Positions 59,835 to 64,000 of a stretch of DNA of 64,000 bases are shown piece by piece; within the stretch, counting starts at the first letter, position 1, and each line of letters begins with the position of its first letter. The position numbers were made by a program, and so were the translations under genes. Where the stretch lies: positions 17,073,013-17,137,012 of the forward strand of contig CM029370.1 in NCBI GenBank assembly GCA_017165825.1, written 5' to 3'. This DNA comes from Hepsetus odoe (Eukaryota; Chordata; Actinopteri; Characiformes; Hepsetidae). The notes below the pieces were generated by a model that was not told the origin of the DNA, did no database searches, and saw only the letters and a list, made by a program, of their open reading frames with translations.

Positions 59835-62243
59835 ACGTATGCAATTATGCAAAACGACACATGCACATACACACTTCTTACTGAGAATCGCTTGAGGCTC
59901 CCATCAACGTGAAGGAGTTTATTTTCCTATGCTCTACCTGCTCAAGGCGACATATAAAGGCCTATATTGTGTCTGTGGCTATAACTTAACCTGTCCTAGC
60001 CAACATAAGCATTCCACATGAGTTAAAATAGCACACAGTGAGGCTCCCTGTTAATTTTTTATTTATTTCTGTTGTAAACAGTGAGCACATTCTTATTGCT
60101 TCCAAGAAGGTTTCTGAAGGCCCTTTGAGAATGTGATTCTGTTTATATTCACTGTCTCCATTGTTCCAGTGTTTTCCAGCAACTCCCAATAAAATTGAAT
60201 TAAGGCCTTAAAAGCTACAGGAGTTAATCTGGCCTTTCAGCATCAAATCAGTTCACAAACTATACAGTCAAGATTTATTTCCTTTTAGTCATGTAGTGCA
60301 TTATTAAATTCAAATTTCTATTTTCTTAAAATCAGGGGCAGCGGTGGCCTAGTGGTTAGGGTGTTGGCCACATGATCGGTGGATCGGGGGTTCGAACCCC
60401 TTCCCAATGGGTTGCCCTGAGGTACCCTTGAGCAAGGTGCCGTCCCCGTCCCGCTCCTCCCTGCGATGGGCTGGCGACCTGTCCAGGGTGCGTCCCCCGT
60501 CCTCGCCCTGTGTGCGCTGGGTTGGACACCAGCACTCCCCCGCGACCCCGTTTGGGGACAAGCGGCAGATGATGGATGGATGGATTTTCGGAAAATCTAC
60601 TATTTTTGTCAAAATAGGAATACTGGTTAAACTGAAAATCACCAACATAGTTTGAGTCCTGTATTAATTTCATGATGTCATAAAAATTCTAAATGATTAT
60701 TAAACTAGAGAAGCTGAGCATTCCAACAATATGCTGCTTACACCATTAGGCAGATGATCTTCTCAAGCAATGTACATGACTGCTTCATAGTTTCCAAAGG
60801 AATTATGTCAACTGCACTAGAAAGCCTAGGCTTGAAACAAGAGCTACTAACCACAACAAATTCTGCTATACACAAAGTTAAAACTATATCACGTTACACA
60901 GAGAACACTTTTATTTAAATGTGTTAATTTTAGGTTTGAAGCTTATCATCACACATCGTTAAAGACGTGGACCTTTGGTTGCTGTTTGAACACGTGGATC
61001 TCAGCAAATGTGATGATCATGGGACGTTTGTTCCACCACTAAGGAGCTGAGAGAGAGTGAGAGTACATGTCAGGCTGAGCTTGATGATCTAAGAGTGCTT
61101 TCTGTAGGTAAGCATTCAGGTTTGGAATTTAATGCAAGGGAAGTGGAGGGTTTGCAGCAATAAAATACGAGGATCTGGTTGAAGACCAGTCATGCTGCTG
61201 CATAAAGGCCAGCAGTAGTCTAGGACTGAAATGATAGTGTTTGAGTATCTGAGCAGCATCAGTGGTGAGAGGTCCTAGTGGTAGGATAACTGCCTGTGGA
61301 CAAGAAGGTCACAGGCAGAGCACAGAGCAAAGCACAGAGACAGATAAACACATGCACACAGTCAGACAGTCTTTAGATAAAGGGATACTACCTGCCAAAA
61401 TAAATGAGTAATTATAGCACTGTACAGCATGCAGCAATACCTTCAAAATCTTACCTGACTGGTTGGATTTTGCCTCTCCAGGTGAATGGCCAATACCATT
61501 GGTGTGCAGAGAGGCTGAACGTGTCATGGCACTTCTGGCACGTGTGGGAACTGGTTCAAATTCCGGGTCCAGATCCAGAATCAGTTGGTTCAGTTGCTCA
61601 ATAGATTGATCAATATCCATTGCAAGGGAGGCAAACTCATCATCTTTCTCCACCTCTGACTCCACCTCTTCAGAAGCACTAAGTGCTAATAGGGAGTTGC
61701 TCCTCCCACTTTCAAGCCCCATCTCCACCCTCTGTTCCAGCCTGTTTGATGAGGGGTACGCATAAGCATCAGCAGAGACCAGCTGCTGTTGCCTGACCCA
61801 CATGTGTGTCTGAAAGCCGCTGGACACTGTAGTGTGTGGGTGAATTGGTGTAGAGTTCATTTCATGACTGTATGCCTCACTCAAACTATGGCATACACCT
61901 TCTTCAGTGTTCTCTGATGACAAAGTAGGCAGCACATGGCCTACTTCTTTAGAATCTGTAAGCATATCAGCAGTATCTTTTGCAAGAGGGCCATCTCCAT
62001 CATCTAGAATATCTGTTTCCCGCCCTGTCGTTGTGCCTTCACCATTGATATAAAGCTCAGTGATCGCCTCCACATCAGGCAGCTCTCCCTCCATGTTGCC
62101 CCCTGCAGTGTTCCTTTTCAGCCTGCTGCACTCCTCAGGGCTGTTGCTGGTCTGAATTCCAGGAGCTGGTCCTCCGGTCCACAGCGAGTTACTGGAGAGT
62201 CCAGAGTCACTGCTCACAGAGGGGATACGTTCACACAACTGAA
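40522..62243 (-). CDS. tns3: Tensin-3, C-terminal two-thirds (multi-exon, 5' end outside window)
   Basis: Tensin-3 is a cytoplasmic adaptor at focal and fibrillar adhesions. Its PTB domain binds integrin beta tails and its SH2 domain binds tyrosine-phosphorylated partners. Joined minus-strand coding exons: 62243-61455, 57850-57725, 56404-56324, 48637-48481, 47889-47531, 46318-46232, 46136-46005, 44555-44460, 43616-43539, 42982-42905, 42319-42151, 41727-41659, 40855-40826, 40666-40522. Every junction has AG/GT borders and matching phase, giving 797 complete codons and a stop. Seen: RETDILDD (about residue 74), WVRQQQ (about 148), [10 protein letters not shown] (about 209), an SH2 domain (about 522-631, FIVRDSHS with its phosphotyrosine-binding Arg at 548) and a PTB domain (about 661-793). 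From remembered family sequences, [24 protein letters not shown] and the SKVMIGS C-terminus fit TNS3 better than TNS1, TNS2 or TNS4. Which teleost tns3 duplicate this is cannot be told. The phosphatase-like and C2 exons are missing and should lie beyond 64,000. Confidence 0.95.
40826..40855 (-). CDS. tns3: tns3 PTB 30-nt microexon
   Basis: This exon of only 30 nt, phase 2 to phase 2, follows a TTCACAG acceptor and has a consensus GTAAGT donor. It encodes [11 protein letters not shown]. The W-(I/L)-K-(D/E)-G start is the tensin PTB loop and keeps the mammalian TNS3 spacing to within a residue. It is too short for ORF-based gene finding but is required to keep the frame between its neighbours. 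Confidence 0.93.
41009..41207 (+). mobile_element. tRNA-derived SINE, family C, best copy
   Basis: A box TGGTCTAGTGG (41,019-41,029), B box GGTTCAAATCC (41,069-41,079), body GAGCAAAACCCTTAACCCTG, and tail CTGGATAAGAGCGTCTGCTA followed by AAATGTAAA repeats. It lies in the intron between the tns3 microexon (40,855) and the 41,659 exon. Confidence 0.82.
41601..41654. repeat. (GT)n microsatellite next to a tns3 donor site
   Basis: About 26 GT units. On the tns3 strand it is a CA repeat that starts within a few bases of the 41,659 exon donor. Intronic CA repeats can bind hnRNP L, so it may affect splicing here; that is inference. Confidence 0.95.
41659..41727 (-). CDS. tns3: tns3 PTB domain exon 2
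   Basis: This 69-nt exon, phase 2 to phase 2, follows a GTTTACAG acceptor and ends at AA|GTAATA. It encodes [20 protein letters not shown] and Q-D-R. The [11 protein letters not shown] wording matches TNS3; TNS1 has V-T-F-C-D-L-D-P-Q-E-R. A long GT microsatellite starts 6 nt past the donor dinucleotide. Confidence 0.96.
42151..42319 (-). CDS. tns3: tns3 PTB domain exon 1
   Basis: This 169-nt exon, phase 1 in and phase 2 out, follows a TGTTGCAG acceptor and ends at GGAA|GTATGT. It encodes [20 protein letters not shown], then a variable helix and [19 protein letters not shown]. The latter is invariant in tensins and forms the PTB core sheet that receives NPxY-type integrin tails. Confidence 0.97.
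42905..42982 (-). CDS. tns3: tns3 SH2-PTB linker exon
   Basis: This 78-nt exon, phase 1 to phase 1, lies between a CCCATAG acceptor and a GTCTGT donor. It encodes [20 protein letters not shown] then L-L-K-Q-G-A. The D-P-L-E-E opening and the [10 protein letters not shown] end match the TNS3 inter-domain linker; the middle is variable. Confidence 0.95.
43539..43616 (-). CDS. tns3: tns3 SH2 C-terminal exon
   Basis: This 78-nt exon, phase 1 to phase 1, follows an AATACAG acceptor and ends at a GTACCG donor. It encodes [20 protein letters not shown] then L-I-I-P-G-R. It closes the SH2 fold (helix B, the Q-H-S segment and the last strand). Confidence 0.96.
43868..44180. mobile_element. MITE-like element in a tns3 intron
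   Basis: The ends TATGCAAAGGTTTAGGCACC and (inverted) ATGCATAAACATTTGAGCAG match imperfectly as terminal inverted repeats, with about 270 bp of non-coding sequence between them. The style is Tc1/mariner. Confidence 0.55.
44460..44555 (-). CDS. tns3: tns3 SH2 exon (middle strand region)
   Basis: This 96-nt exon, phase 1 to phase 1, follows a TGTGCAG acceptor and ends at TTTG|GTAGGT. It encodes [16 protein letters not shown] and [15 protein letters not shown]. The F-L-I-E-C-T-x-K-G-V-R-L-K wording is that of TNS3; TNS1 and TNS2 have F-L-I-E-T-G-P-x-G-V-K there. Confidence 0.96.
44935..44966. repeat. (GT)n microsatellite
   Basis: About 15 GT units in a tns3 intron. Confidence 0.92.
46005..46136 (-). 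CDS. tns3: tns3 SH2 core exon with the phosphotyrosine-binding Arg
   Basis: This 132-nt exon, phase 1 to phase 1, follows an ATGCAG acceptor and ends at AAAAG|GTCAGT. It encodes [12 protein letters not shown], then [19 protein letters not shown] and [14 protein letters not shown] supplies the beta-B5 arginine that contacts phosphotyrosine, and D-S-H-S-F forms the phosphate loop, so the binding pocket looks intact. Confidence 0.97.
46232..46318 (-). CDS. tns3: tns3 exon encoding the start of the SH2 domain
   Basis: This 87-nt exon (phase 1 to phase 1) is bordered by an AAAAG acceptor and a GTGAGC donor. It encodes [11 protein letters not shown] and then [18 protein letters not shown], a nearly invariant tensin signature that opens the SH2 domain with the W-Y strand and the alpha-A helix start. 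Confidence 0.96.
47209..47464 (-). mobile_element. tRNA-derived SINE, type A tail, in tns3 intron
   Basis: Minus-strand copy with head GGGGCAGTAGTGGCCTAGTG, a decayed B box, body and type-A tail to TGACAACTTGTCATTGTTAG (as read on plus). It lies in the same orientation as tns3, 67 bp from the 47,531 exon end. Confidence 0.8.
47531..47889 (-). CDS. tns3: tns3 Ser/Pro-rich linker exon before SH2
   Basis: This 359-nt exon lies between a TTTCTTTCAG acceptor and a GTACTG donor, phase 2 to phase 1, with 119 whole codons. It is the last disordered segment before the SH2 domain: [13 protein letters not shown], a hydrophobic [10 protein letters not shown] patch, P-P-L-L-P-Q-K-R-R (compare P-L-P-E-K-K-R in mammalian TNS3) and [12 protein letters not shown] type-A SINE sits only about 65 bases past the donor. 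Confidence 0.9.
48155..48200. repeat. (AT)n microsatellite
   Basis: About 22 AT units in the intron between the 48,481 and 47,889 tns3 exons. Confidence 0.95.
48481..48637 (-). CDS. tns3: tns3 linker exon, first exon common to long and short forms
   Basis: This 157-nt exon follows a TCCTCACAG acceptor and ends at AG|GTACAT, phase 1 in and phase 2 out. It encodes [20 protein letters not shown] followed by a Ser-rich stretch ending P-V-T-E. Both the 56,404 exon and the 52,926 candidate first exon supply the G that completes the first codon (Glu). The region is disordered linker, rich in Ser and Thr. Confidence 0.88.
50255..50296. repeat. (AG)n microsatellite
   Basis: About 20 AG units. Confidence 0.95.
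50555..50629. repeat. (CA)n microsatellite, longest uninterrupted CA tract
   Basis: About 37 CA units without interruption. Confidence 0.96.
50925..50998 (-). other. Exon-like open segment in a tns3 intron (unrecognised)
   Basis: On the minus strand a TTTTTGCAG acceptor is followed by 24 codons of protein-like composition: [20 protein letters not shown] then D-F-Y-G. It ends at CAG|GCAAAG, which resembles a GC-AG donor. The other two frames hit stops at once. As an exon it would run phase 0 to phase 2, which does not fit the neighbouring tns3 exons. I do not recognise the sequence; it may be an exon of another transcript or chance. Confidence 0.3.
52136..52167. repeat. (TG)n microsatellite
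   Basis: About 15 TG units. Confidence 0.92.
52737..52834. repeat. (CA)n followed by (GA)n and (CT)n
   Basis: A CA tract to 52,798, then GAGAGA and an adjoining CTCTCT that can pair with it as a small hairpin. It lies 80 bp downstream of the candidate MTASL exon donor. Confidence 0.93.
52911..52926 (-). CDS. tns3: Candidate alternative first coding exon of a short tns3 isoform
   Basis: An ATG at 52,926-52,924 with A at -3 begins ATG ACT GCT TCT CTA G, directly followed by a GTATGT donor. The 16 coding bases end in phase 1, exactly what the 48,637 exon acceptor needs. The spliced protein would begin [13 protein letters not shown] and continue through the shared exons for 471 residues: a Ser/Pro linker, SH2 (about 196-305) and PTB (about 335-467). 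It would lack the phosphatase-like, C2 and large linker regions. This parallels the short tensin TNS4, which also has only SH2 and PTB. Transcription from here is inferred. Confidence 0.6.
52927..53640 (-). promoter_or_regulatory. Putative internal tns3 promoter and 5' UTR
   Basis: This stretch just upstream (minus strand) of the candidate MTASL start is richer in GC than the surrounding intron. It has a purine-rich tract (RC of 53,203-53,258), a CAGGAAGCAG ETS-type site (RC near 53,138) and an AATAAAGAG TATA-like run near 53,260. It also carries a 116-codon minus-strand open frame (53,287-53,634) of low-complexity Pro/Ser/Leu composition, which I do not call a gene. Promoter function is inferred from its position before a start codon with a good splice donor. 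Confidence 0.35.
53203..53258. repeat. (TC)n tract in the putative internal promoter
   Basis: About 20 TC units then TTTCTC variants. On the tns3 strand this is a GA repeat of the type that can bind GAGA-like factors. A short GA run at 53,390-53,416 mirrors it. Confidence 0.92.
53650..56320. other. tns3 intron, no exon seen
   Basis: AT-rich intron sequence upstream of the putative internal promoter. The CA tract at 55,898-55,951 is the only repeat I can support. Confidence 0.5.
55898..55951. repeat. (CA)n microsatellite
   Basis: CA tract with a single AA interruption near 55,919. Confidence 0.94.
56324..56404 (-). CDS. tns3: tns3 linker exon (81 nt)
   Basis: The exon lies between a TTTTCCAG acceptor and a GTAAAC donor, phase 1 to phase 1, with 26 whole codons. 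It completes Y-V-K and continues [25 protein letters not shown]. It joins in frame to the 48,637 exon across an intron of about 7.7 kb that contains the candidate alternative first exon. Conservation is weak outside the first residues, as is normal for the tensin linker. Confidence 0.83.
57311..57480 (-). mobile_element. tRNA-derived SINE, family C, in tns3 intron
   Basis: Minus-strand copy: GGGGTGGTGGTAGTCTAGTG head, decayed B box GCTTTGAATCCC, body CCCTGAGCAAGACCCTTAAC, then a shortened tail with GCTAAATGCGGC. Confidence 0.75.
57725..57850 (-). CDS. tns3: tns3 linker exon with TPAFPVSP motif
   Basis: This 126-nt exon (phase 1 to phase 1) ends in a GTAAGT donor. It encodes a Tyr/Pro-rich linker, [15 protein letters not shown], then [13 protein letters not shown]. 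The latter motif is shared with vertebrate TNS3, whose next residues V-K are completed by the following exon. A second AG seven bases upstream (exon start 57,857) would give phase 0 and does not fit the upstream donor. The candidate exon at 58,147 lies just 297 nt upstream. Confidence 0.88.
58147..58236 (-). CDS. tns3: Candidate tns3 exon, 90 nt, linker region
   Basis: A strong pyrimidine tract (CT-rich, 58,237-58,266) and CAG acceptor precede 90 nt that are open only in the phase-1 frame tensin needs. The donor is a weaker GTGTCT after CCT-G. The translation begins [13 protein letters not shown] and is Lys/Pro-rich. The basic R-x-R-K-(I/L)-S core resembles a segment at the same place in mammalian TNS3. 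Including it between the 61,455 and 57,850 exons keeps the frame, and so does skipping it, so it could be an alternatively used cassette. Confidence 0.5.
59780..59832. repeat. (CA)n microsatellite
   Basis: About 26 CA units. Confidence 0.95.
60335..60586 (+). mobile_element. tRNA-derived SINE, type B tail, best preserved copy
   Basis: A complete element of about 250 bp. The A box TGGCCTAGTGG (60,345-60,355) and B box GGTTCGAACCC (60,389-60,399) are close to pol III consensus with tRNA-like spacing. The shared body follows, then the tail from GCGATGGGCTGGCGACCTGT to GGACAAGCGGCAGATGATGG and ATGG repeats. The intact boxes suggest a young copy. It lies in a tns3 intron, antisense to the gene. 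Confidence 0.9.
61266..61312 (+). mobile_element. SINE family C head fragment
   Basis: GGTCCTAGTGGTAGGATAAC and TGCCTGTGGACAAGAAGGTC match the tRNA-like head of family C up to the B box region and then stop. It is 140 bp from the large tns3 exon. Confidence 0.5.
61455..62243 (-). CDS. tns3: tns3 large linker exon (789 nt)
   Basis: This is the longest tns3 coding exon here: 262 whole codons between a CTCCAG acceptor and a GTAAGA donor, phase 1 to phase 1. An alternative acceptor 5 nt downstream would start at 62,238, but it breaks the all-phase-1 pattern of the neighbouring exons. The product is the disordered, acidic, Ser-rich central part of tensin. It starts near PSVSSDSG and contains [14 protein letters not shown] and the helical [20 protein letters not shown] stretch shared with vertebrate TNS3. 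It runs on past the donor without a stop for 18 codons, which makes the naive ORF too long. Confidence 0.93.
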
Positions 62244-62460
62244 CTGGAGGATAAAAGACAGACAGAATTAGAACAGCTATTTACTACAGGAGTTAAAAAT
62301 GCATAAGAAATTTGAGAATGCATATGAAAAACACAGCACAAACTCTTTGTGGAGAAGACATTTAAAGGCACAATTTCTTTTTGATAAGTTTAAAATATTG
62401 GAAAACATCATAGAAATATCATCTTAAATATATATTTTTTAAGATGTTCAGCTTATACAT

Positions 62461-62992
62461 TACTGTGCAAAAGTTTTAGGCAGGTATGGAAAAAATGCTG
62501 TAAATAAAGAATGCTTTCAGAAATATAAATAATGATTGTTTATTTTTAAAAAATGCAAAGTGAGCGAACAAAAGAAAAATCTAAATCAAATCAATATTTG
62601 GTGTTACTGCCTTTTGCCTTCAAACCAGCATCAGTTTTTCTGGCCCCCACAGAGCCCTGATCTCAACATCATCCAGTGTGTCTGGATTACATGCAGAGAA
62701 CGAAGGATGTGAGGAAGCCTACATCCACAGAAGATCTGTGCTTAGTTCTCCAAGATGTTTGGAACAACCTACCAGCCGAGTTCCTTCAAAAACTGTGTGC
62801 AAGTGTACCTAGAAGAACTGATGCTGTTTTGAAGGCAAAGGGTGGTCACATCAGATATTGATTTGATTTAGATTTCTCTTTTGTTCATTCACTGCATTTG
62901 TTGACTGATGAAAATAAAGTAACACTTCCATTTCTGAAAGCATTCTGTGTTTATAGCATTTTTCCACACCTGCTTAAAACTATTGCACAGTA
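62461..62992 (+). mobile_element. Tc1/mariner-like element with 63-bp terminal inverted repeats
   Basis: A 532-bp non-autonomous element. Left TIR 62,461-62,524 (TACTGTGCAAAAGTTTTAGG...) and right TIR 62,930-62,992 are inverted copies with few mismatches. Most of the transposase gene is deleted. It lies in the tns3 intron just upstream of the large linker exon and is the uninterrupted sister of the copy at 214-1,040. Confidence 0.88.
62640..62861 (+). pseudogene. Tc1 transposase C-terminal remnant
   Basis: P-Q-S-P-D-L-N-I-I (the last part of the DDE catalytic region, about 62,650) is followed after a frameshift by an open frame at 62,676-62,861: D-Y-M-Q-R-T-K-D-V-R-K-P-T-S, then V-W-N-N-L-P-A-E-F. 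The N-terminal DNA-binding domain and the first two catalytic Asp residues are absent, so it cannot act as a transposase. Confidence 0.85.
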
Positions 62993-62999
62993 CTGTATG

Positions 63000-64000
63000 T
63001 TTTTTATATATAAACAATATACACTAAGAGAACACTGAAAATAAAAAAACAGAATGTGCCGAAGAAGAAATTGTCAAATAAGATTAAAATGTGATACATT
63101 GGCAGAATCTGAGATTAAATATTATCTAATATCTTAACTTTTATGAAGTATTTGTCTAGGGATTCATTGTGGCAGATATGATTCAAAATAATATGCTAGA
63201 AACTATGCACATTTTTCAAAGTCATAATTTAAGTGTTATCTAAAGCATGTCGTTACTATGGCGACACAGGTGTCCATTGAAGGTTCCGCACTTACTGACA
63301 TTCATTTCCACTCTTAATGTACAGTGTGCCAGAACTGAATATATAGACATGTGATGTCAGTGCCTCAACAAAGGGTTGCTAACGGTAGTCATTATACACA
63401 CACCACAGACAGGCTTTGTCCTGATTTGCTGTGGTGGCACATCAGTCATGCACCAGCAGCTGAATGCTGATCAGACTTGATAACGTGTGTCGTGTCTCCC
63501 AAGCACATATACATGCACACACATGCACTCGGACAGCACCACTCACGTCTGATAGTATGGCTGATCTTGAACATCGAACCTCCAGCAGCGTCAAGCATGC
63601 AGGCTGCACAAACACACAAACGCAGGTACCCGGTTCAAGTCTTTATCACAAGTTCACATTCAATTTTCATATCTCCCATGTCTAGAAATGCAACAGCAGC
63701 TAAGCCTCCAAGTCTTCAGCGAAACACTACCTACACTGTGCTACGCCTGCTTCAACAGCATTCCAGACTCAGCAGTAAATCAATCTATTCCATATGTGTG
63801 TTCCACCACACAGCATAAAGCTCAACCTTAAACAGTACATCAAAGAGATCTCTATCAGCACAATCTGAATCTAACAGAGCCTGAAATCTATTGGACTTCT
63901 GCTAGAATTTCAGTGTCTTTTGTTTTTCCTATCAGCAACGTTCGTTTTATCATTCTTTGAAGGTTGGCTCATTTTATAGGGATTGAATGGTTACGTGTTT
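63000..64000. other. tns3 intron sequence at window end
   Basis: AT-rich intron with one candidate exon (63,547-63,603) and an X-box-like site near 63,252-63,265. No recognisable C2 or phosphatase-like exons are present, so those lie further upstream of the gene (beyond 64,000). Confidence 0.5.
63547..63603 (-). CDS. tns3: Candidate tns3 exon, 57 nt, upstream of the large linker exon
   Basis: On the minus strand a TG-rich tract ending in CAG is followed by 57 nt that stay open in the phase-1 frame, then a strong GTGAGT donor. The exon is symmetric (phase 1 in, phase 1 out). It reads C-M-L-D-A-A-G-G-S-M-F-K-I-S-H-T-I-R and would join in frame to the 62,243 exon. I do not recognise the residues as a conserved tensin segment, so homology does not support it; splice sites and phase do. 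Confidence 0.4.

Larger units (their letters stand above)
58240..61260. other. tns3 intron, mostly without recognised features
   Basis: About 3 kb of intron. It has CA tracts at 58,921-58,941 and 59,780-59,832 and a full type-B SINE at 60,335-60,586. Splice-bounded open segments on both strands are discussed in the findings and rejected list. Confidence 0.5.

Noticed and set aside
59892..59947. Minus-strand open segment between an AG and a GTAAGA donor ([18 protein letters not shown])
   Set aside because: It is 56 nt and open only as phase 0 to 2, which does not fit the phase-1 tns3 exons on either side; no homology recognised.
63298..63340. Minus-strand ATTCAG...GTAAGT segment near the window end
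   Set aside because: Splice borders look fair, but the phase-1 frame gives an arbitrary peptide and no tensin motif; too weak to list as an exon.

Overview
The window is vertebrate genomic DNA, almost certainly from a teleost fish. It is AT-rich and full of dinucleotide microsatellites, tRNA-derived SINEs, Tc1/mariner fragments and RTE-type LINE pieces. Genes are split into short exons with GT-AG introns, and no bacterial-style operons are present. I infer the fish group only broadly; an otophysan such as a catfish, characin or gymnotiform would fit, but nothing in the window decides it.

One protein-coding gene is clear: the 3' two-thirds of a tensin-3 gene (tns3) on the minus strand. Its coding exons run from about 62.2 kb down to a stop codon at 40,522-40,524. 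I assembled 14 confident coding exons by reading splice sites and phase by hand, and every junction keeps the frame. Two more phase-compatible exon candidates lie at 58,147-58,236 and 63,547-63,603. Together the 14 exons give 797 complete codons: an acidic/Ser-Pro-rich linker, a complete SH2 domain and a complete C-terminal PTB domain. The N-terminal phosphatase-like and C2 modules of tensins must lie beyond base 64,000. A candidate second start, an exon encoding M-T-A-S-L at 52,911-52,926, splices in frame to the shared downstream exons. It would give a 471-residue SH2-PTB-only protein, so this intron may hold an internal promoter. The 3' UTR probably runs to about 37.55 kb, where an AATAAA signal sits after a UGUAAAUA-rich stretch.

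Layout: 0.2-1.05 kb is a Tc1-like element with a SINE inside its left terminal repeat. 1.1-4.0 kb is a degenerate near-full-length RTE LINE. 4.2-4.85 kb holds two SINEs. 7.78-9.12 kb is a 5'-truncated RTE LINE with a probable 8-bp target duplication. 9.1-37.5 kb is a gene desert holding SINE copies, microsatellites, a diverged local duplication (about 12.8-14.3 kb) and MITE-like fragments. 37.5-62.2 kb is tns3 with SINEs and a MITE in its introns. 62.46-62.99 kb is a second, uninterrupted Tc1-like copy with 63-bp inverted repeats.

Two SINE families share one tRNA-derived head but have different 3' tails. The second tail also occurs alone three times, once with a perfect 14-bp and once with a 7-bp target duplication, so it has been mobilised without the head. 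I found no structural RNA genes, CRISPR arrays or signs of microbial DNA.
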